Positions 40,214 through 50,424 of a stretch of DNA of 64,000 nucleotides are shown piece by piece. The notes under the pieces are model-generated. The model was not told the origin of the DNA and did not search any database. It saw nothing but the letters and a program-made list of their open reading frames with translations. This DNA is from an uncultured Gilliamella sp. Its GTDB lineage: Bacteria; Pseudomonadota; Gammaproteobacteria; Enterobacterales; Orbaceae. The translations under genes were made by a program, and so were the position numbers. Numbering within the stretch: position 1 is the first letter of the stretch; each line of letters begins with the position of its first letter. The stretch is from NCBI GenBank assembly GCA_946482005.1, contig CAMLPV010000013.1:1-64000 (forward strand), given 5' to 3'.

Positions 40214-41125
40214 ATGACAGATAGAATTCAATTAAGCAAAAAAGATCGTTTAGCTGTTGCTTGGCGTTCAACTTTCCTTCAAGGTTCTTGGAACTATGAA
40301 CGTATGCAAAATGGTGGTTGGGTTTATTCTATGATCCCTGCTATCAAAAAATTATATACCACGAAAGAAGACCGCTCAGCAGCGCTAAAACGTCATTTAG
40401 AGTTTTTTAATACGCATCCATATTTAGCATCACCTGTTTTAGGTGTAACGCTTGCTTTAGAAGAAGAGCGCGCCAACGGTGCCGCTGTTGATGATGTTGC
40501 CATTCAAGGGGTAAAAGTTGGGATGATGGGACCTTTAGCTGGGGTTGGTGATCCAGTGTTTTGGTTTACGGTACGACCAATGCTTGGTGCTCTTGGTGCT
40601 TCATTAGCGCTTAGTGGTAATATTATGGGTCCTATTTTATTCTTTATATTATGGAATATTATTCGTTGGGGCTTTATGTGGTACACCCAAGAATTTGGTT
40701 ATCGTACTGGATCGAAAATTACAGATAACCTATCAGGCGGTTTACTACAAAAAATTACTAAAGGTGCATCTATACTAGGGATGTTTGTACTTGCTGCTTT
40801 AGTACAAAGGTGGGTATCAATAAAATTCCAGCCCATTGTATCAACAGTCAAACTAGACAATGGTGCATTTATTGACTGGAATTCACTACCTGCGGGGGCT
40901 CAAGGTATCCAACAAGCATTACAACAAATGCAAAGTGGATTATCTCTTACTCAAGAAAAAGTCACCACATTACAAAATAACTTAGATCAATTGATACCAG
41001 GGCTTGTTCCGTTACTCTTAACATTCTTCTGTATGTGGTTATTACGTAAAAAAGTATCACCAATCATTATCATTGTTGGATTATTTTTAGTAGGTATCGC
41101 TGGTCATTTGATTGGTCTTTTATAA
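40214..41125 (+). CDS. manZ: PTS mannose-family transporter subunit IID
   Basis: 303 residues from ATG 40214, which has GGAG six bases upstream. An in-frame ATG at 40187 overlaps manY but has no ribosome site and adds nine unconserved residues. Family motifs: FLQGSWNYERMQNGGW, FFNTHPYLASPVLGVTLALEE, and GPLAGVGDPVFWFTVRP. A C-terminal stretch LVPLLLTFFCMWLLRKKVSP is membrane-embedded. Completes the mannose-type permease. Confidence 0.95.
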   Translation: MTDRIQLSKKDRLAVAWRSTFLQGSWNYERMQNGGWVYSMIPAIKKLYTTKEDRSAALKRHLEFFNTHPYLASPVLGVTLALEEERANGAAVDDVAIQGVKVGMMGPLAGVGDPVFWFTVRPMLGALGASLALSGNIMGPILFFILWNIIRWGFMWYTQEFGYRTGSKITDNLSGGLLQKITKGASILGMFVLAALVQRWVSIKFQPIVSTVKLDNGAFIDWNSLPAGAQGIQQALQQMQSGLSLTQEKVTTLQNNLDQLIPGLVPLLLTFFCMWLLRKKVSPIIIIVGLFLVGIAGHLIGLL

Positions 41126-41153
41126 ACTACTATTTTTGTAAAAATGTTTCAGG

Positions 41154-41186
41154 AAAGCATAACGTTTCAGTATAAAATTATGCTTT
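41154..41186 (+). terminator. Terminator-like hairpin after manZ
   Basis: Nine-base stem AAAGCATAA/TTATGCTTT with a 15-base loop, 28 bases after the manZ stop, with no long T-run. Confidence 0.5.
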
Positions 41187-41201
41187 CTGTTAAACAGTCA
41201 T

Positions 41202-41253
41202 TATCCTTTTCATCACACAATGTGACGAAAACGCGGTGTGTATGAAAAGGATA
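41202..41253. repeat. Long inverted repeat between manZ and the DUF956 gene
   Basis: Arms TATCCTTTTCAT (41202-41213) and ATGAAAAGGATA (41242-41253) are perfectly complementary and extend by five more bases past a one-base bulge. The loop is about 20 bases. It could terminate or attenuate transcription into the DUF956 gene 38 bases downstream. Confidence 0.75.
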
Positions 41254-41291
41254 GTGTTATCAATTCAACCTTAGTTATGGATAGGTAATAG

Positions 41292-41666
41292 ATGGTTCAA
41301 TCATTGAACACAAAAATTGATTTGACTGTGAAAGCAACCGCTTTTACTGGTTTATCTGAATATGGCAATATAATGATTGGTGATAAAGCATTTGAATTTT
41401 ATCATCGGCGTGACCCTCGTAAATATATCCAAATTCCTTGGGATGAAGTAGATTATGTTATTGCATCCGTATTATTTGGTGGCAGATGGATTCCTCGTTA
41501 TTCAATCCAAACAAAAAAAGACGGTACTTTCACCTTTGCCTCTGAAGATCCCAAAAAAACATTAAAAGCAATACGTGTTTATATTGAGGGACAAAAAATG
41601 GTAAGGTCATTAGGTTTTTTTGATGTTTTAAAACGGGCTTTTATTCGTAAAAAAAAGAAAACATAG
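41292..41666 (+). CDS. DUF956 family (ManO-like) protein
   Basis: 124 residues, basic, no membrane segment. It starts MVQSLNTKIDLTVKATAFTG and contains YGNIMIGDKAFEFYH, then QIPWDEVDYVIASVLFGG, the DUF956 pattern. In Firmicutes this gene is manO, the last gene of mannose PTS operons, with a suspected regulatory role. Here it likewise follows manXYZ, separated by two hairpins. The biochemical role is unknown. Assignment is by recalled family pattern and context. Confidence 0.75.
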   Translation: MVQSLNTKIDLTVKATAFTGLSEYGNIMIGDKAFEFYHRRDPRKYIQIPWDEVDYVIASVLFGGRWIPRYSIQTKKDGTFTFASEDPKKTLKAIRVYIEGQKMVRSLGFFDVLKRAFIRKKKKT

Positions 41667-41794
41667 TAGTCATATCCAGAGGTATAAAAACACAATAGAC
41701 CAGAAAATAAAACATCGTCAGTATAATTTTTATCCATTTATGACTAAATAAATTCAAAGCAAGCAATATCACGCCTAGCTTCAACAAACAGCCA

Positions 41795-41822
41795 TTGCAC
41801 TTTTTTCTAGAAAGAGTATAAT
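41795..41822 (+). promoter_or_regulatory. Sigma-70 promoter of the rpsP operon
   Basis: TTGCAC (41795-41800), a 16-base spacer, TATAAT (41817-41822). It lies about 65 bases before the rpsP ATG and gives a short leader. Confidence 0.8.
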
Positions 41823-41887
41823 TTCGGGGCTTTGATTTTGTCCATGTTGGGCAAAAGAAAGATTATTTTTTAATTTAAGAGGATGTT

Positions 41888-42136
41888 ATGGTAACTATTC
41901 GTTTAGCTCGTGGTGGCTCTAAAAAGCGCCCTTTTTATCAAGTAGTTGTCACTGATAGCCGTAACCCACGTGATGGTCGTTTTATTGAGCGCGTTGGCTT
42001 TTTTAATCCAATTGCACAAGGTAAAGCAGAAGAATTACGTTTAGATCTTGATCGCGTAAATCATTGGGTAGGTTTAGGTGCAACAGTTTCTGATCGTGTG
42101 AATGCATTGATCAAACAAGCACAAAAAGCTGCTTAA
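41888..42136 (+). CDS. rpsP: 30S ribosomal protein S16
   Basis: 82 residues, identical in length to E. coli S16. [20 protein letters not shown] and [19 protein letters not shown] are the family signature. First gene of the conserved rpsP-rimM-trmD-rplS operon, behind a clear promoter and an AAGAGG ribosome site. Confidence 0.99.
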   Translation: MVTIRLARGGSKKRPFYQVVVTDSRNPRDGRFIERVGFFNPIAQGKAEELRLDLDRVNHWVGLGATVSDRVNALIKQAQKAA

Positions 42137-42159
42137 TTGAGTAATAAATAGTAACTGTA

Positions 42160-42690
42160 ATGATGAATACTGAGAATCTAATCGTTGTAGGTAAACTTGG
42201 TTCTAGCTATGGCATTCGTGGTTGGCTCAGGATTTTTTCGTTTACAGAATTTTCAGATAGCATTTTCGATTACACACCTTGGTATATCCAGCGTGCTGGC
42301 AAATGGCAAGAGGTAATCGTAGAAAGCTTCAAACCCCATAATCAGGATATGATTGTAAAACTCAAAGGCATTGATGATCGTGATCAGGCCAATGCATTAA
42401 CTAATTTTGAAGTGTATGTTGATGCTGAAAAATTTCCAGAACTTAACAATGGAGATTTTTATTGGAAAGATTTGATTGGCTGTCGAGTAAAAACAGTTAA
42501 CGGTTATGATTTGGGTCAGGTTACTGACTTAATGGAAACTGGCTCGAATGATGTATTGGTGGTAAAAGCTAATCTAAAAGATGCATTTGGAGCAACAGAA
42601 CGTTTAATTCCGTTTGTTGATGATCAATTTATAAAACAAGTTGATTTAACAGCAAAAACAATTGTGGTCGATTGGGATCCCGCTTTTTAA
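42160..42690 (+). CDS. rimM: Ribosome maturation factor RimM
   Basis: 176 residues. N-terminal RimM barrel with [20 protein letters not shown] and C-terminal PRC-barrel with [11 protein letters not shown] and [14 protein letters not shown]. It binds S19 and helps 30S head assembly. The start has tandem ATG ATG codons. Second in the operon. Confidence 0.97.
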   Translation: MMNTENLIVVGKLGSSYGIRGWLRIFSFTEFSDSIFDYTPWYIQRAGKWQEVIVESFKPHNQDMIVKLKGIDDRDQANALTNFEVYVDAEKFPELNNGDFYWKDLIGCRVKTVNGYDLGQVTDLMETGSNDVLVVKANLKDAFGATERLIPFVDDQFIKQVDLTAKTIVVDWDPAF

Positions 42691-42706
42691 TTGGTAAGGT
42701 AAGAAT

Positions 42707-43459
42707 ATGTGGATTGGCGTTATTAGCCTTTTTCCCGAAATGTTCCAAGCAATTACCTGTTATGGTGTGACTGGTCGAGCCGTAAAAAACGGACTGTTAA
42801 CAGTAGAATATTGGAACCCGCGCGATTTTGCGCATGATAAACATAAGACTGTCGATGATAGGCCTTATGGCGGTGGTCCCGGCATGTTAATGATGGTACA
42901 ACCACTACGCGATGCAATTCACGCAGCAAAAACAGTAGCAGGTAACGATACAAAAGTAATCTATCTTTCCCCACAAGGGCGCAAATTAAACCAACAAGGT
43001 GTTTGCGAGTTATCACAATATCAAAAATTGATTTTGATTTGTGGTCGATACGAAGGTATAGATGAACGCGTTATCCAAACCGAAATTGATGAAGAATGGT
43101 CAATTGGGGATTACGTGTTAAGTGGCGGTGAATTACCGGCGATGACAATGATTGATGCATTAGCCAGATTTATTCCGGGTGTATTAAATCATGAATCATC
43201 AGCAGAAGAAGACTCTTTTGCTAACGGTTTACTTGATTGTCCACACTATACTCGACCTGAGGTGTTAGATGGAATGGCGGTGCCTGACGTATTAATGTCT
43301 GGTCACCATGAAGCGATTCGTCGTTGGCGATTAAAACAATCACTAGGACGAACTTGGTTGAGAAGAGAAGATCTTCTTGAAAATCTAGCTCTGACTGATG
43401 AAGAGCAACGTTTACTCACTGAATTCCAGCGTGAATATCGTGATGAACAGAGCCATTAA
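42707..43459 (+). CDS. trmD: tRNA (guanine-N1)-methyltransferase
   Basis: 250 residues with a SPOUT knot. Conserved motifs: [60 protein letters not shown] and the C-terminal [10 protein letters not shown]. It makes m1G37 in tRNAs reading CNN codons, preventing frameshifts. Confidence 0.98.
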   Translation: MWIGVISLFPEMFQAITCYGVTGRAVKNGLLTVEYWNPRDFAHDKHKTVDDRPYGGGPGMLMMVQPLRDAIHAAKTVAGNDTKVIYLSPQGRKLNQQGVCELSQYQKLILICGRYEGIDERVIQTEIDEEWSIGDYVLSGGELPAMTMIDALARFIPGVLNHESSAEEDSFANGLLDCPHYTRPEVLDGMAVPDVLMSGHHEAIRRWRLKQSLGRTWLRREDLLENLALTDEEQRLLTEFQREYRDEQSH

Positions 43460-43490
43460 TATTTCAGTATAACTAGTAAGAGACAAAATT

Positions 43491-43841
43491 ATGAAAAATG
43501 CAATTATTCAGCAATTAGAACAAGAACAAATGAAAAAAGACATCCCGTCTTTTCGCCCGGGTGATACGGTAGAAGTTAAAGTATGGGTTGTTGAAGGTAA
43601 CAAAAAACGTCTTCAAGCATATGAAGGTGTAGTTGTAGCAATTCGTAATCGTGGTTTACATTCTGCATTTACAGTACGTAAAATTTCGAATGGCGAAGGT
43701 GTTGAACGAGTATTCCAAACTCACTCACCAATTGTTGATTCAATTACTGTGAAACGTCGTGGTCAAGTACGTCAAGCTAAACTTTACTACTTACGCGAAC
43801 TTCGTGGTAAAGCAGCGCGTATCAAAGAACGCCTTAACTAA
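43491..43841 (+). CDS. rplS: 50S ribosomal protein L19
   Basis: 116 residues. [32 protein letters not shown] and the C-terminal [19 protein letters not shown] are diagnostic. It sits at the 30S-50S interface. Last gene of the operon, followed by a strong terminator. Confidence 0.99.
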   Translation: MKNAIIQQLEQEQMKKDIPSFRPGDTVEVKVWVVEGNKKRLQAYEGVVVAIRNRGLHSAFTVRKISNGEGVERVFQTHSPIVDSITVKRRGQVRQAKLYYLRELRGKAARIKERLN

Positions 43842-43892
43842 TTCAAATTGGTTAATATTTAATAAACTGATTAAATATATCCAATTAAATAT

Positions 43893-43916
43893 GGTCACCT
43901 TTATGGTGACCGTTTT
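43893..43916 (+). terminator. Terminator of the rpsP-rimM-trmD-rplS operon
   Basis: Stem GGTCACC/GGTGACC with a TTTAT loop, followed by GTTTTT, 52 bases after the rplS stop. Confidence 0.9.
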
Positions 43917-43997
43917 TATGTATGTAGTAAAAGTTCATTCCCGCCAACAATCGTTGACAAAATTCAAGCAATATCTAGATCAAATAAAGGTAACATT

Positions 43998-44600
43998 ATG
44001 GATAACTATCTTGTTGCGATTCTTGCCACTACAACCAAGTTATTCGCATTAATGACACCACCAGCAGTGCTAAGTGCATTCTTAAGTGGTACTAAACAAA
44101 ATGATGAACCACAGCGTCGAAAAATTGCACTTAAAACATCGTGTGCGGTGTTCATTATTGGCATTGTGTTGTTCTTTTTTGGTAATACTATGTTTAGTGT
44201 TTTCGGTTTTACCCTAGATGCATTCCGTATCGGTTCTGGCGCGTTACTGTTTATCACTGCAGTAGCACTGATGAATGACTCTCCAGATAAAAATAAAATT
44301 AGTAGTGATGAGGATATTAGTGTTGTACCGCTTGCAATTCCTCTTTGCATGGGTCCTGCTTCTATCGGTACAATTATTGTTATGGGAACAAGTTCAGTGG
44401 GTTTTGCTGCCAATATGGTTGGTGCAGTTTCATTGTTTATTGCTTCTTCGGGCATTTATGCCATGCTTTTATGTGCAAAAAGTATTGCAAAAGTATTAAA
44501 AAATACCGGTATTGCTATTTTATCAAAACTAACTGGACTACTAATATCGGCAATTGCTGCACAAGTAGTTTTCACTGGCATATCGGCTTTTCTAAAATAG
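43998..44600 (+). CDS. MarC family integral membrane protein
   Basis: 200 residues with six hydrophobic segments, the standard UPF0056/MarC size. Family features: FALMTPPAVLSAFLS in the first helix, FGFTLDAFRIGSGALLFITA in the middle and PLAIPLCMGPASIGTIIV in the fourth helix. The function of the family is unknown despite the name; links to antibiotic resistance were not confirmed. Transcribed alone, with a terminator. Confidence 0.88.
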   Translation: MDNYLVAILATTTKLFALMTPPAVLSAFLSGTKQNDEPQRRKIALKTSCAVFIIGIVLFFFGNTMFSVFGFTLDAFRIGSGALLFITAVALMNDSPDKNKISSDEDISVVPLAIPLCMGPASIGTIIVMGTSSVGFAANMVGAVSLFIASSGIYAMLLCAKSIAKVLKNTGIAILSKLTGLLISAIAAQVVFTGISAFLK

Positions 44601-44621
44601 CCAACCTTTATTGACAAATTT

Positions 44622-44653
44622 TTGTTACGTTATTATGTAAAATAGCGTAACAA
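44622..44653 (+). terminator. Terminator-like hairpin after the MarC gene
   Basis: Arms TTGTTACGTTATT and AATAGCGTAACAA pair over 13 bases with one G-U pair and a six-base loop, 22 bases after the stop. Confidence 0.65.
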
Positions 44654-44719
44654 TTGAATTTGATACCTTATTTAAGATTAATTTATGAGTATTTATCCAT
44701 TAATTGAATATAAATAATC

Positions 44720-46114
44720 TTAGTTATTGAGAATTAAATTGCGTTTTTTATTGTAGTAATAAGAAGCTAGAATAATGATAATTAAGACAACTTCTGACAA
44801 TAAAATAAAATGACCCGACTCACCAAACCATACACCAACAATAATCACAATATTAACCATAATTGAAATCACTGCTAACCATGGAAATAATGGTGATTTA
44901 AATTTAATCATCTCTTTAGGATACTTACCACTATTAACGCCTTTACGAAATTGATACTGACACCAAGCAATAATAATCCACGCAAAACAACCTACTTGCC
45001 CAGTACCTGCAACTAAGTAGAGATAAAGCTTTTCAGCAGCAATATATTTAGAAAATAATGAAACTAAAGCAATAATTGCAATAAATAAGATGCCTTTAGT
45101 GGGGACTCCTCGTTTATTGACATCTGAAAAGTATTTAGGTGCTAAATTATCCTGCGCCATTGACCATAACATACGTGAACTGGCATAAATAGCAGAGTTG
45201 GCCGCCGATATCGCAGCACAAAAAATAACAAACAACATCATGTAAGAAGCAAAAGTAATACCCGCTTTATTAAATACCCACACAAAGGGACTAATTTCAT
45301 CATGCACGGTTCCATATGGGTAAACTAATGCTAAAACCGCAATGGCTAATACATAAAACAGAATAATTCTGAATGCGACACCTGTAATAATTTTAGGTAA
45401 TACTGTTTGAGGTGACTCAGCTTCACCTGCTGCACTACCAATTAATTCAACGCCTTGAAACGAATACGTCACAATGGTCATACATACAAAAATCGATAAA
45501 AAACCGTTAGGAAACCAGCCATGTTCTGTCTTAAAAGTAGGTAATATATGAGTTTGAGTATATTGCTGATACAGAAGATAAATGCCAATACCAATAAAGG
45601 CTATAATTGCCAGCACTTTAATGGTTGAAAACCAATACTCACTTTCACCAAAAGCACGCACAGAAGTTAGATGAACTGAGGTTATAACAACTAAAATCAA
45701 TAAGCTAAAAAGATAAATAGGAATAGCAGGAAAAAATTGGTGGGCAATCATAGAAGCGGCTGTTAAATCTGCTGCCATAGACAGAACCCAACTAAGCCAA
45801 TATAACCAACCAATGGTATAACTCCAAATCGGATTTGGAATAAACATTAATGCATAATGTTGAAAAGAGCCAGCATGTGGAAATGCACAAGAAAGCTCAC
45901 CTAAACATAACATTGTTGCTAACATTATGCTACCAGCCATTAAATAAGCGATGATAGTCCCCAATGGCCCTACCGTTGTTAATGGTGCAGCGATACCAAT
46001 AAATAAACCGGTACCAATCGATCCCCCTAACGAAATCATTAGCAGATGACGATTTTTAAGATTCTTTTTTAAATTACTGGGATTTTGGCTTTGTTGTGAT
46101 GCTGATGTTGCCAT
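44720..46114 (-). CDS. Amino-acid permease, AAT/APC superfamily
   Basis: 464 residues and about 12 helices. The first helix has the AAT signature SLGGSIGTGLFIGIAAPL, followed by YLMAGSIMLATMLCLGELSC and AFPHAGSFQHYA. TYSFQGVELIGSAAGEAESP in helix 6 is typical of the lysine/aromatic/GABA permease group. Substrate unknown; a basic amino acid would fit the neighbouring genes. It is 56 bases downstream of the racemase gene on the same strand and could be the last gene of that operon. Confidence 0.87.
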   Translation of the reverse strand: MATSASQQSQNPSNLKKNLKNRHLLMISLGGSIGTGLFIGIAAPLTTVGPLGTIIAYLMAGSIMLATMLCLGELSCAFPHAGSFQHYALMFIPNPIWSYTIGWLYWLSWVLSMAADLTAASMIAHQFFPAIPIYLFSLLILVVITSVHLTSVRAFGESEYWFSTIKVLAIIAFIGIGIYLLYQQYTQTHILPTFKTEHGWFPNGFLSIFVCMTIVTYSFQGVELIGSAAGEAESPQTVLPKIITGVAFRIILFYVLAIAVLALVYPYGTVHDEISPFVWVFNKAGITFASYMMLFVIFCAAISAANSAIYASSRMLWSMAQDNLAPKYFSDVNKRGVPTKGILFIAIIALVSLFSKYIAAEKLYLYLVAGTGQVGCFAWIIIAWCQYQFRKGVNSGKYPKEMIKFKSPLFPWLAVISIMVNIVIIVGVWFGESGHFILLSEVVLIIIILASYYYNKKRNLILNN

Positions 46115-46170
46115 GTATAAACCGCCTAATCATTGATAAAAACTGCTGGTTACCCAGCAGTTAACACAAA

Positions 46171-47277
46171 TTAATAGATAAACCGTTTTTCTACACCACT
46201 AGTTTGACAAGCCATTAGCAAGGCAGTGTAATCAAGCTCAAATCCAATCATATCACCGACTTTAAGAGTTTGAGTCACATCTTCAATATCGACTAATGTA
46301 TGATCACTGGTTTGACCAAGTACAGTAATGTTATCATCGATCGGCACACAGCTTTCAGCCGGTACATCTTGACGTCCAAAAGCAAGCAGCGCTCGTTTAC
46401 GTACGCCATGATCGACAAACGTTTTACTATTTAGAAAAGCATCTACCCCTAACTCACCAACTGGAACGGTTGGTTTACTATTAAGCTCGATAATTTGTGC
46501 ATATAATTTATACATATCACTACAAGCTTTTTCTACAGGTTTATTTGAGTGATGAAATTCATCAAGATATTTCATATCTACATACTCAATACCAAACTCA
46601 TGTAAACCACCAATCCGGATGTGATTTAGTCCTTCAGGCCAGATACCCTTATCTAATAAATGATAACTAGTACAATTACCGGCTGATAAATATTGTATTT
46701 TAATATTGCAAGCTTTTTCTACTTTACGCGCAATTTCTAAAAAGTCTACTCCATTTTTAACTGTCGGTAGCACAGTACCGTAACAGTTAAAATTGGTGCC
46801 AAGCCCATAAAGCTCAACACCCGGTAAAGATAAAATGAGTTTGACCGTATCAATAATTTCATCAATATGTTCAAACCAAATACCCTCGCGTAAATCACCC
46901 ATATCCACCATTAGTAAAACTTGGTGAACCTTATGTTGCTTGACGGCTTCGTCTGAAAGTGCTTGAATCACCGTTTTTTCACTGTTTAAGCTAATATCTG
47001 CATATTTAACAACTTCACTAATTTCGCTTAAACAAGGACTACGTAACAGGCAGGTTTTACACCCTAAAGCATCTTTTAATTTTTTCAAATTATAGGTTCT
47101 TGATTCAGCAATAACATCAATACCGCCATCTAGAACTGCTTTTGCAGTTTCAACACAACCATCAAACACTTTATTAACTGCCATTACTTCAATGCCGTGT
47201 TTAGCAAGTAACTCTTTTTCAACACGTGCATTGTCCTTTAATTTTCCTAAATCAATTTCCAATACAGGTTTGTACAT
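46171..47277 (-). CDS. PLP-dependent ornithine/alanine racemase-family enzyme
   Basis: 368 residues with an alanine-racemase N-terminal TIM barrel: YKPVLEIDLGKLKDNARVEK, the PLP lysine in VMAVNKVFDG (about residue 39), ESRTYNLKKLK, and the phosphate-binding LSAGNCTSYHLL. The C-terminal part (LGQTSDHTLVDIEDV) is the short form found in ornithine racemase (Orr) and YhfX-type proteins rather than true Alr. Ornithine racemase is the best-known member; substrate here is inferred from linkage to an amino-acid decarboxylase. 18 bases after the antiporter gene. Confidence 0.75.
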   Translation of the reverse strand: MYKPVLEIDLGKLKDNARVEKELLAKHGIEVMAVNKVFDGCVETAKAVLDGGIDVIAESRTYNLKKLKDALGCKTCLLRSPCLSEISEVVKYADISLNSEKTVIQALSDEAVKQHKVHQVLLMVDMGDLREGIWFEHIDEIIDTVKLILSLPGVELYGLGTNFNCYGTVLPTVKNGVDFLEIARKVEKACNIKIQYLSAGNCTSYHLLDKGIWPEGLNHIRIGGLHEFGIEYVDMKYLDEFHHSNKPVEKACSDMYKLYAQIIELNSKPTVPVGELGVDAFLNSKTFVDHGVRKRALLAFGRQDVPAESCVPIDDNITVLGQTSDHTLVDIEDVTQTLKVGDMIGFELDYTALLMACQTSGVEKRFIY

Positions 47278-47295
47278 AATTTACTCCTCTATATC

Positions 47296-48708
47296 TTATT
47301 GCTGTTGTAAGCGATTACGTTTTTGTGCGCGATGATATATCCATTCAGCTAACACAATTGCAAGCACTGCACCACCAACAATTTTCGCGATATACTCAAC
47401 ATAACCACCCATATCGATTTGTGCTGGTGGAATAAATACTAAGATCACCGCAAATAGCGTAGATAAGAAGCCTAAACCAGGTAAAACAATTGGTAATACT
47501 TTACCAGGGATCTTAAAGCTACGTGGTACATCCGGTTGAGTAATACGTAAGCGATAGTACGCAATAAACATCACTAAATAAGGAATAAAGTAACAAATGG
47601 TTGTTAATGCGGTTAACATCCAATAAGCAGCAGCAATACTTGGTGATACGAACGTTGAGAAACAAAGTACGGTGACAATGATTGCTTGGATAACTAAAGC
47701 AAATGCTGGTGTTTGATACACAGGATGTAAACGACCAATGCGTTCACCAAGCAAATTATCCTCTTTAGATGCTTCTTGTAACATATAGATAGGCCCAACT
47801 AACCATGAGTTAATTTGACCTAATGCACCAAAGAATAAACAGATTGCCATTACAGGTAATAACCAAGGCATATTTAATTCTTGAGCGGCAGCTTCCATCG
47901 CTTGCATTACACCGGCAACAATATCAGTATCAGCAGCAGGTAATAAAGTATTAATTGCCCAAGTACCGATCATATAGATACCTACAATAACAATTGCAGA
48001 TACTGCCATTGCTTTAGGGAAGTCACGTTGTGGATCACGAGTACGACCAGCAATCATTGGTGCAACTTCAAGTCCAGCAAAAGCAAACATCATGCTTGAT
48101 AAAAAGACAATTGTATCCCAGCTACTTAAATCTGGAATCCAATCACTAACATGACTATAGTCAGTTGCCATTGGGTGACCTGTCATCAACCAGACAATTG
48201 CTAATAATACAATGATAGCAGCAGGAATAAATACCCCTAACCATGCACTAACACTGTTTATGATTTTAGTCCATTTCATACCTTTGATATTCATTAATGT
48301 TAAAATCCAAAATACCACCATGGAACCAACACCAATAAACACCTGATTTTGGGCTAACTCGGCACTAAACATGTAACCAATTGCAGTAAAACCAAATTGT
48401 AACATTAATGGGAAGAATAGAACGCATGAGAATAAGAAACAAACAACCACTATCCAACCAACTCGTTTACCAAACGCTTCTTTTACCCAAACAAAAATCC
48501 CCCCATCTTTTGGCCAACCAGTAGAAAGTTCACCACAAACCATCGCTAAAGGGAAAAACAAACAAAATGCAGCAAGAAGCCAAAGCACCATTGCTGACGC
48601 TCCGTAAGGAGCAACATTAGGAATTTGACGTAAACTTAGTATGGCTATGACATTCATAAATACAATGTCTTTAATACCAAGTAAACTTGAATCTTTAGAA
48701 TCACTCAT
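47296..48708 (-). CDS. APC-family amino acid/amine antiporter (GadC-like)
   Basis: 470 residues, about 12 helices. It starts LGIKDIVFMNVIAILSLRQI with PYGASAMVLWLLAAFC, as in the glutamate/GABA antiporter subfamily, and has GELSTGWPKDGGIFVWVKEAFG. MMFAFAGLEVAPMIAGRTRDP marks helix 6. Such carriers swap an amino acid for its decarboxylation product. It lies 53 bases after the decarboxylase gene, which fits that pairing. Confidence 0.85.
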   Translation of the reverse strand: MSDSKDSSLLGIKDIVFMNVIAILSLRQIPNVAPYGASAMVLWLLAAFCLFFPLAMVCGELSTGWPKDGGIFVWVKEAFGKRVGWIVVVCFLFSCVLFFPLMLQFGFTAIGYMFSAELAQNQVFIGVGSMVVFWILTLMNIKGMKWTKIINSVSAWLGVFIPAAIIVLLAIVWLMTGHPMATDYSHVSDWIPDLSSWDTIVFLSSMMFAFAGLEVAPMIAGRTRDPQRDFPKAMAVSAIVIVGIYMIGTWAINTLLPAADTDIVAGVMQAMEAAAQELNMPWLLPVMAICLFFGALGQINSWLVGPIYMLQEASKEDNLLGERIGRLHPVYQTPAFALVIQAIIVTVLCFSTFVSPSIAAAYWMLTALTTICYFIPYLVMFIAYYRLRITQPDVPRSFKIPGKVLPIVLPGLGFLSTLFAVILVFIPPAQIDMGGYVEYIAKIVGGAVLAIVLAEWIYHRAQKRNRLQQQ

Positions 48709-48761
48709 AATAACCTCACATTATAATATCTGGGGCGAGAAGTGCCCCAGATAACTCATGA

Positions 48762-50159
48762 TTAATACACGTCGTATCCAACCATATCCTCGTAAGTGTC
48801 CTCACGGCGAATCAATCGATCTTTACCTTTTTTATCAATCATAACAACGGCAGTACGCGGTCGATTGTTATATACTGTTTGACTTTCGATGGTATAAGCT
48901 CCTGCATCAAGGAATGCAATGATATCACCAACTTGAGTGTCTTTTGGTAATAAGAACTCTTCACCTTTTACACCTACATGGAAATAGTCACCACCGTCAC
49001 ATAAAGGTCCAGCAAGTTTAATGTATTGATCATGCTCTTCGGTAATTCTTGACGCATCATACACATAGAAGAACCAATCAAAATGCTGACTATCAGATAA
49101 CACGCTATAACCTGCGTCAACAAATTTCCACTCAACATGTTCTTCAATGTTACCGTCTAAATCGTAATTTGTTTTACGTTTCTCACAAGCAACTTCGGTT
49201 AATAATACAGCAGCAGATCCTGTTACTTTACGACCTGGTTCAATACAGATTTCAACATCGGTACGCCATTTATGTACTTCTCTAATCACTGCATCAGCAA
49301 AATCTTGTGCAGTAATACCAGCATACATATTATCCTGTAATGGATTACCATTTTCTTCGTCATATTTATATGGAACTGGAATACCGCCACCAACGTTAAT
49401 TAAATCCAATTTAATACCAAGGACTTCTTCTAAACGGCGTGACTCATCGACTAATACTTTCGTTGCTTTAGCAAATGGTTCTGATTCTGGTACTTGATCC
49501 CCTACGTGCATATGTAAACCACGTAAATGAACATAAGGCATTTCAAGAATACGACGACAGGTTTCTTCCGCTTGTTCTAAGTCAATACCTGATTTAGCAT
49601 GATATGCCGTAACAAGTTCCGCATGAGTTGCTGATGGTACATTTGGTTCAACTCGCACACAAACATTCGCTACTTTCTTCAATCGACGTGAAATTTCATC
49701 AATGATATCGAGTTCATATAAGCTATCAACATTGATAATATAAAGATCATTTTGAATAGCAAATTCTAAATCAACCGGTTTTTTAACCACGCCATTGAAA
49801 ACGATTTGACTACCTGGAAAACCGATCTCTAGACATTTACGCACTTCAAACATTGAATTTGCTTCAGCATAAATACCTGCATCTTTAATTGCTTTTAGCA
49901 CACCCATTACAGAACATGTTTTTGACGCATAGAAAATCTTAGTATTTGGATGAGCTTTAAACGAATCTTTGATTTCTTGAATATTACGGTCAATTTCTTT
50001 TTCAGAAAATACGTAAAAAGGTGTTGGATATTTCTTTGCTAATTCTTCTAAATTTACGCCATCAAAACATAATTTACCGTTTTGAGCACTGAAACGACGA
50101 TCTTTGGTTATAAGATCTGAGCGTAATTTGTTATAATTTGACATAATTTTGTCGGACAT
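48762..50159 (-). CDS. Group IV PLP-dependent amino-acid decarboxylase (ornithine/lysine/DAP type)
   Basis: 465 residues. Alanine-racemase-like barrel with the PLP lysine in [13 protein letters not shown], the HVGDQV loop (LHMHVGDQV), the glycine-rich [10 protein letters not shown] and [13 protein letters not shown], and a C-terminal catalytic Cys in [10 protein letters not shown]. Longer than LysA (about 420) with an N-terminal extension of about 30 residues. Linkage to an antiporter and a racemase argues for catabolic decarboxylation of ornithine, lysine or a related diamino acid rather than lysine synthesis. ATG 50159 has a GGAGG ribosome site, and a sigma-54 promoter lies 70 bases upstream. 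Confidence 0.8.
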   Translation of the reverse strand: MSDKIMSNYNKLRSDLITKDRRFSAQNGKLCFDGVNLEELAKKYPTPFYVFSEKEIDRNIQEIKDSFKAHPNTKIFYASKTCSVMGVLKAIKDAGIYAEANSMFEVRKCLEIGFPGSQIVFNGVVKKPVDLEFAIQNDLYIINVDSLYELDIIDEISRRLKKVANVCVRVEPNVPSATHAELVTAYHAKSGIDLEQAEETCRRILEMPYVHLRGLHMHVGDQVPESEPFAKATKVLVDESRRLEEVLGIKLDLINVGGGIPVPYKYDEENGNPLQDNMYAGITAQDFADAVIREVHKWRTDVEICIEPGRKVTGSAAVLLTEVACEKRKTNYDLDGNIEEHVEWKFVDAGYSVLSDSQHFDWFFYVYDASRITEEHDQYIKLAGPLCDGGDYFHVGVKGEEFLLPKDTQVGDIIAFLDAGAYTIESQTVYNNRPRTAVVMIDKKGKDRLIRREDTYEDMVGYDVY

Positions 50160-50227
50160 AAGACCTCCAGTTAATTAGTACATAAAAAGTACATAAGAAA
50201 ACAAGCAAAATGGCTTTTCACTTGCAA

Positions 50228-50243
50228 TGCAATCAGCATGCCA
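50228..50243 (-). promoter_or_regulatory. Sigma-54 promoter of the decarboxylase-antiporter-racemase operon
   Basis: On the minus strand TGGCATGCTGATTGCA matches TGGCAC-N5-TTGCA with one change. It lies about 70 bases upstream of the decarboxylase ATG, facing away from the divergent sigma-54 activator gene. Confidence 0.85.
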
Positions 50244-50290
50244 ACTTATAAATTATTAAAAATCAATTTATTATAAAAATTATTACAAAA

Positions 50291-50341
50291 ACAATATTGG
50301 TCATATTGTTTAAAACATGTTTTTATGACAAAAATTTGTCA
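50291..50341. promoter_or_regulatory. Candidate upstream activating sequences for the sigma-54 activator
   Basis: Two inverted repeats lie 50-110 bases upstream of the sigma-54 promoter: ACAATAT-N5-ATATTGT (50291-50309) and TGACAAA-N2-TTTGTCA (50326-50341). Either could bind the divergent regulator. They also precede the regulator's own start by 85-135 bases. Confidence 0.5.
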
Positions 50342-50424
50342 CAAATTTATTAATGGTTGAAAGGTATTTAAATTAACGTAAGCTAAACTTAGCTAATAAG
50401 CTAAATTAAAAAGGTACTAATATC

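Noticed and set aside
43998..44614. Alternative plus- and minus-strand frames across the MarC gene
   Set aside because: They lack conserved motifs and overlap a well-supported membrane protein gene.
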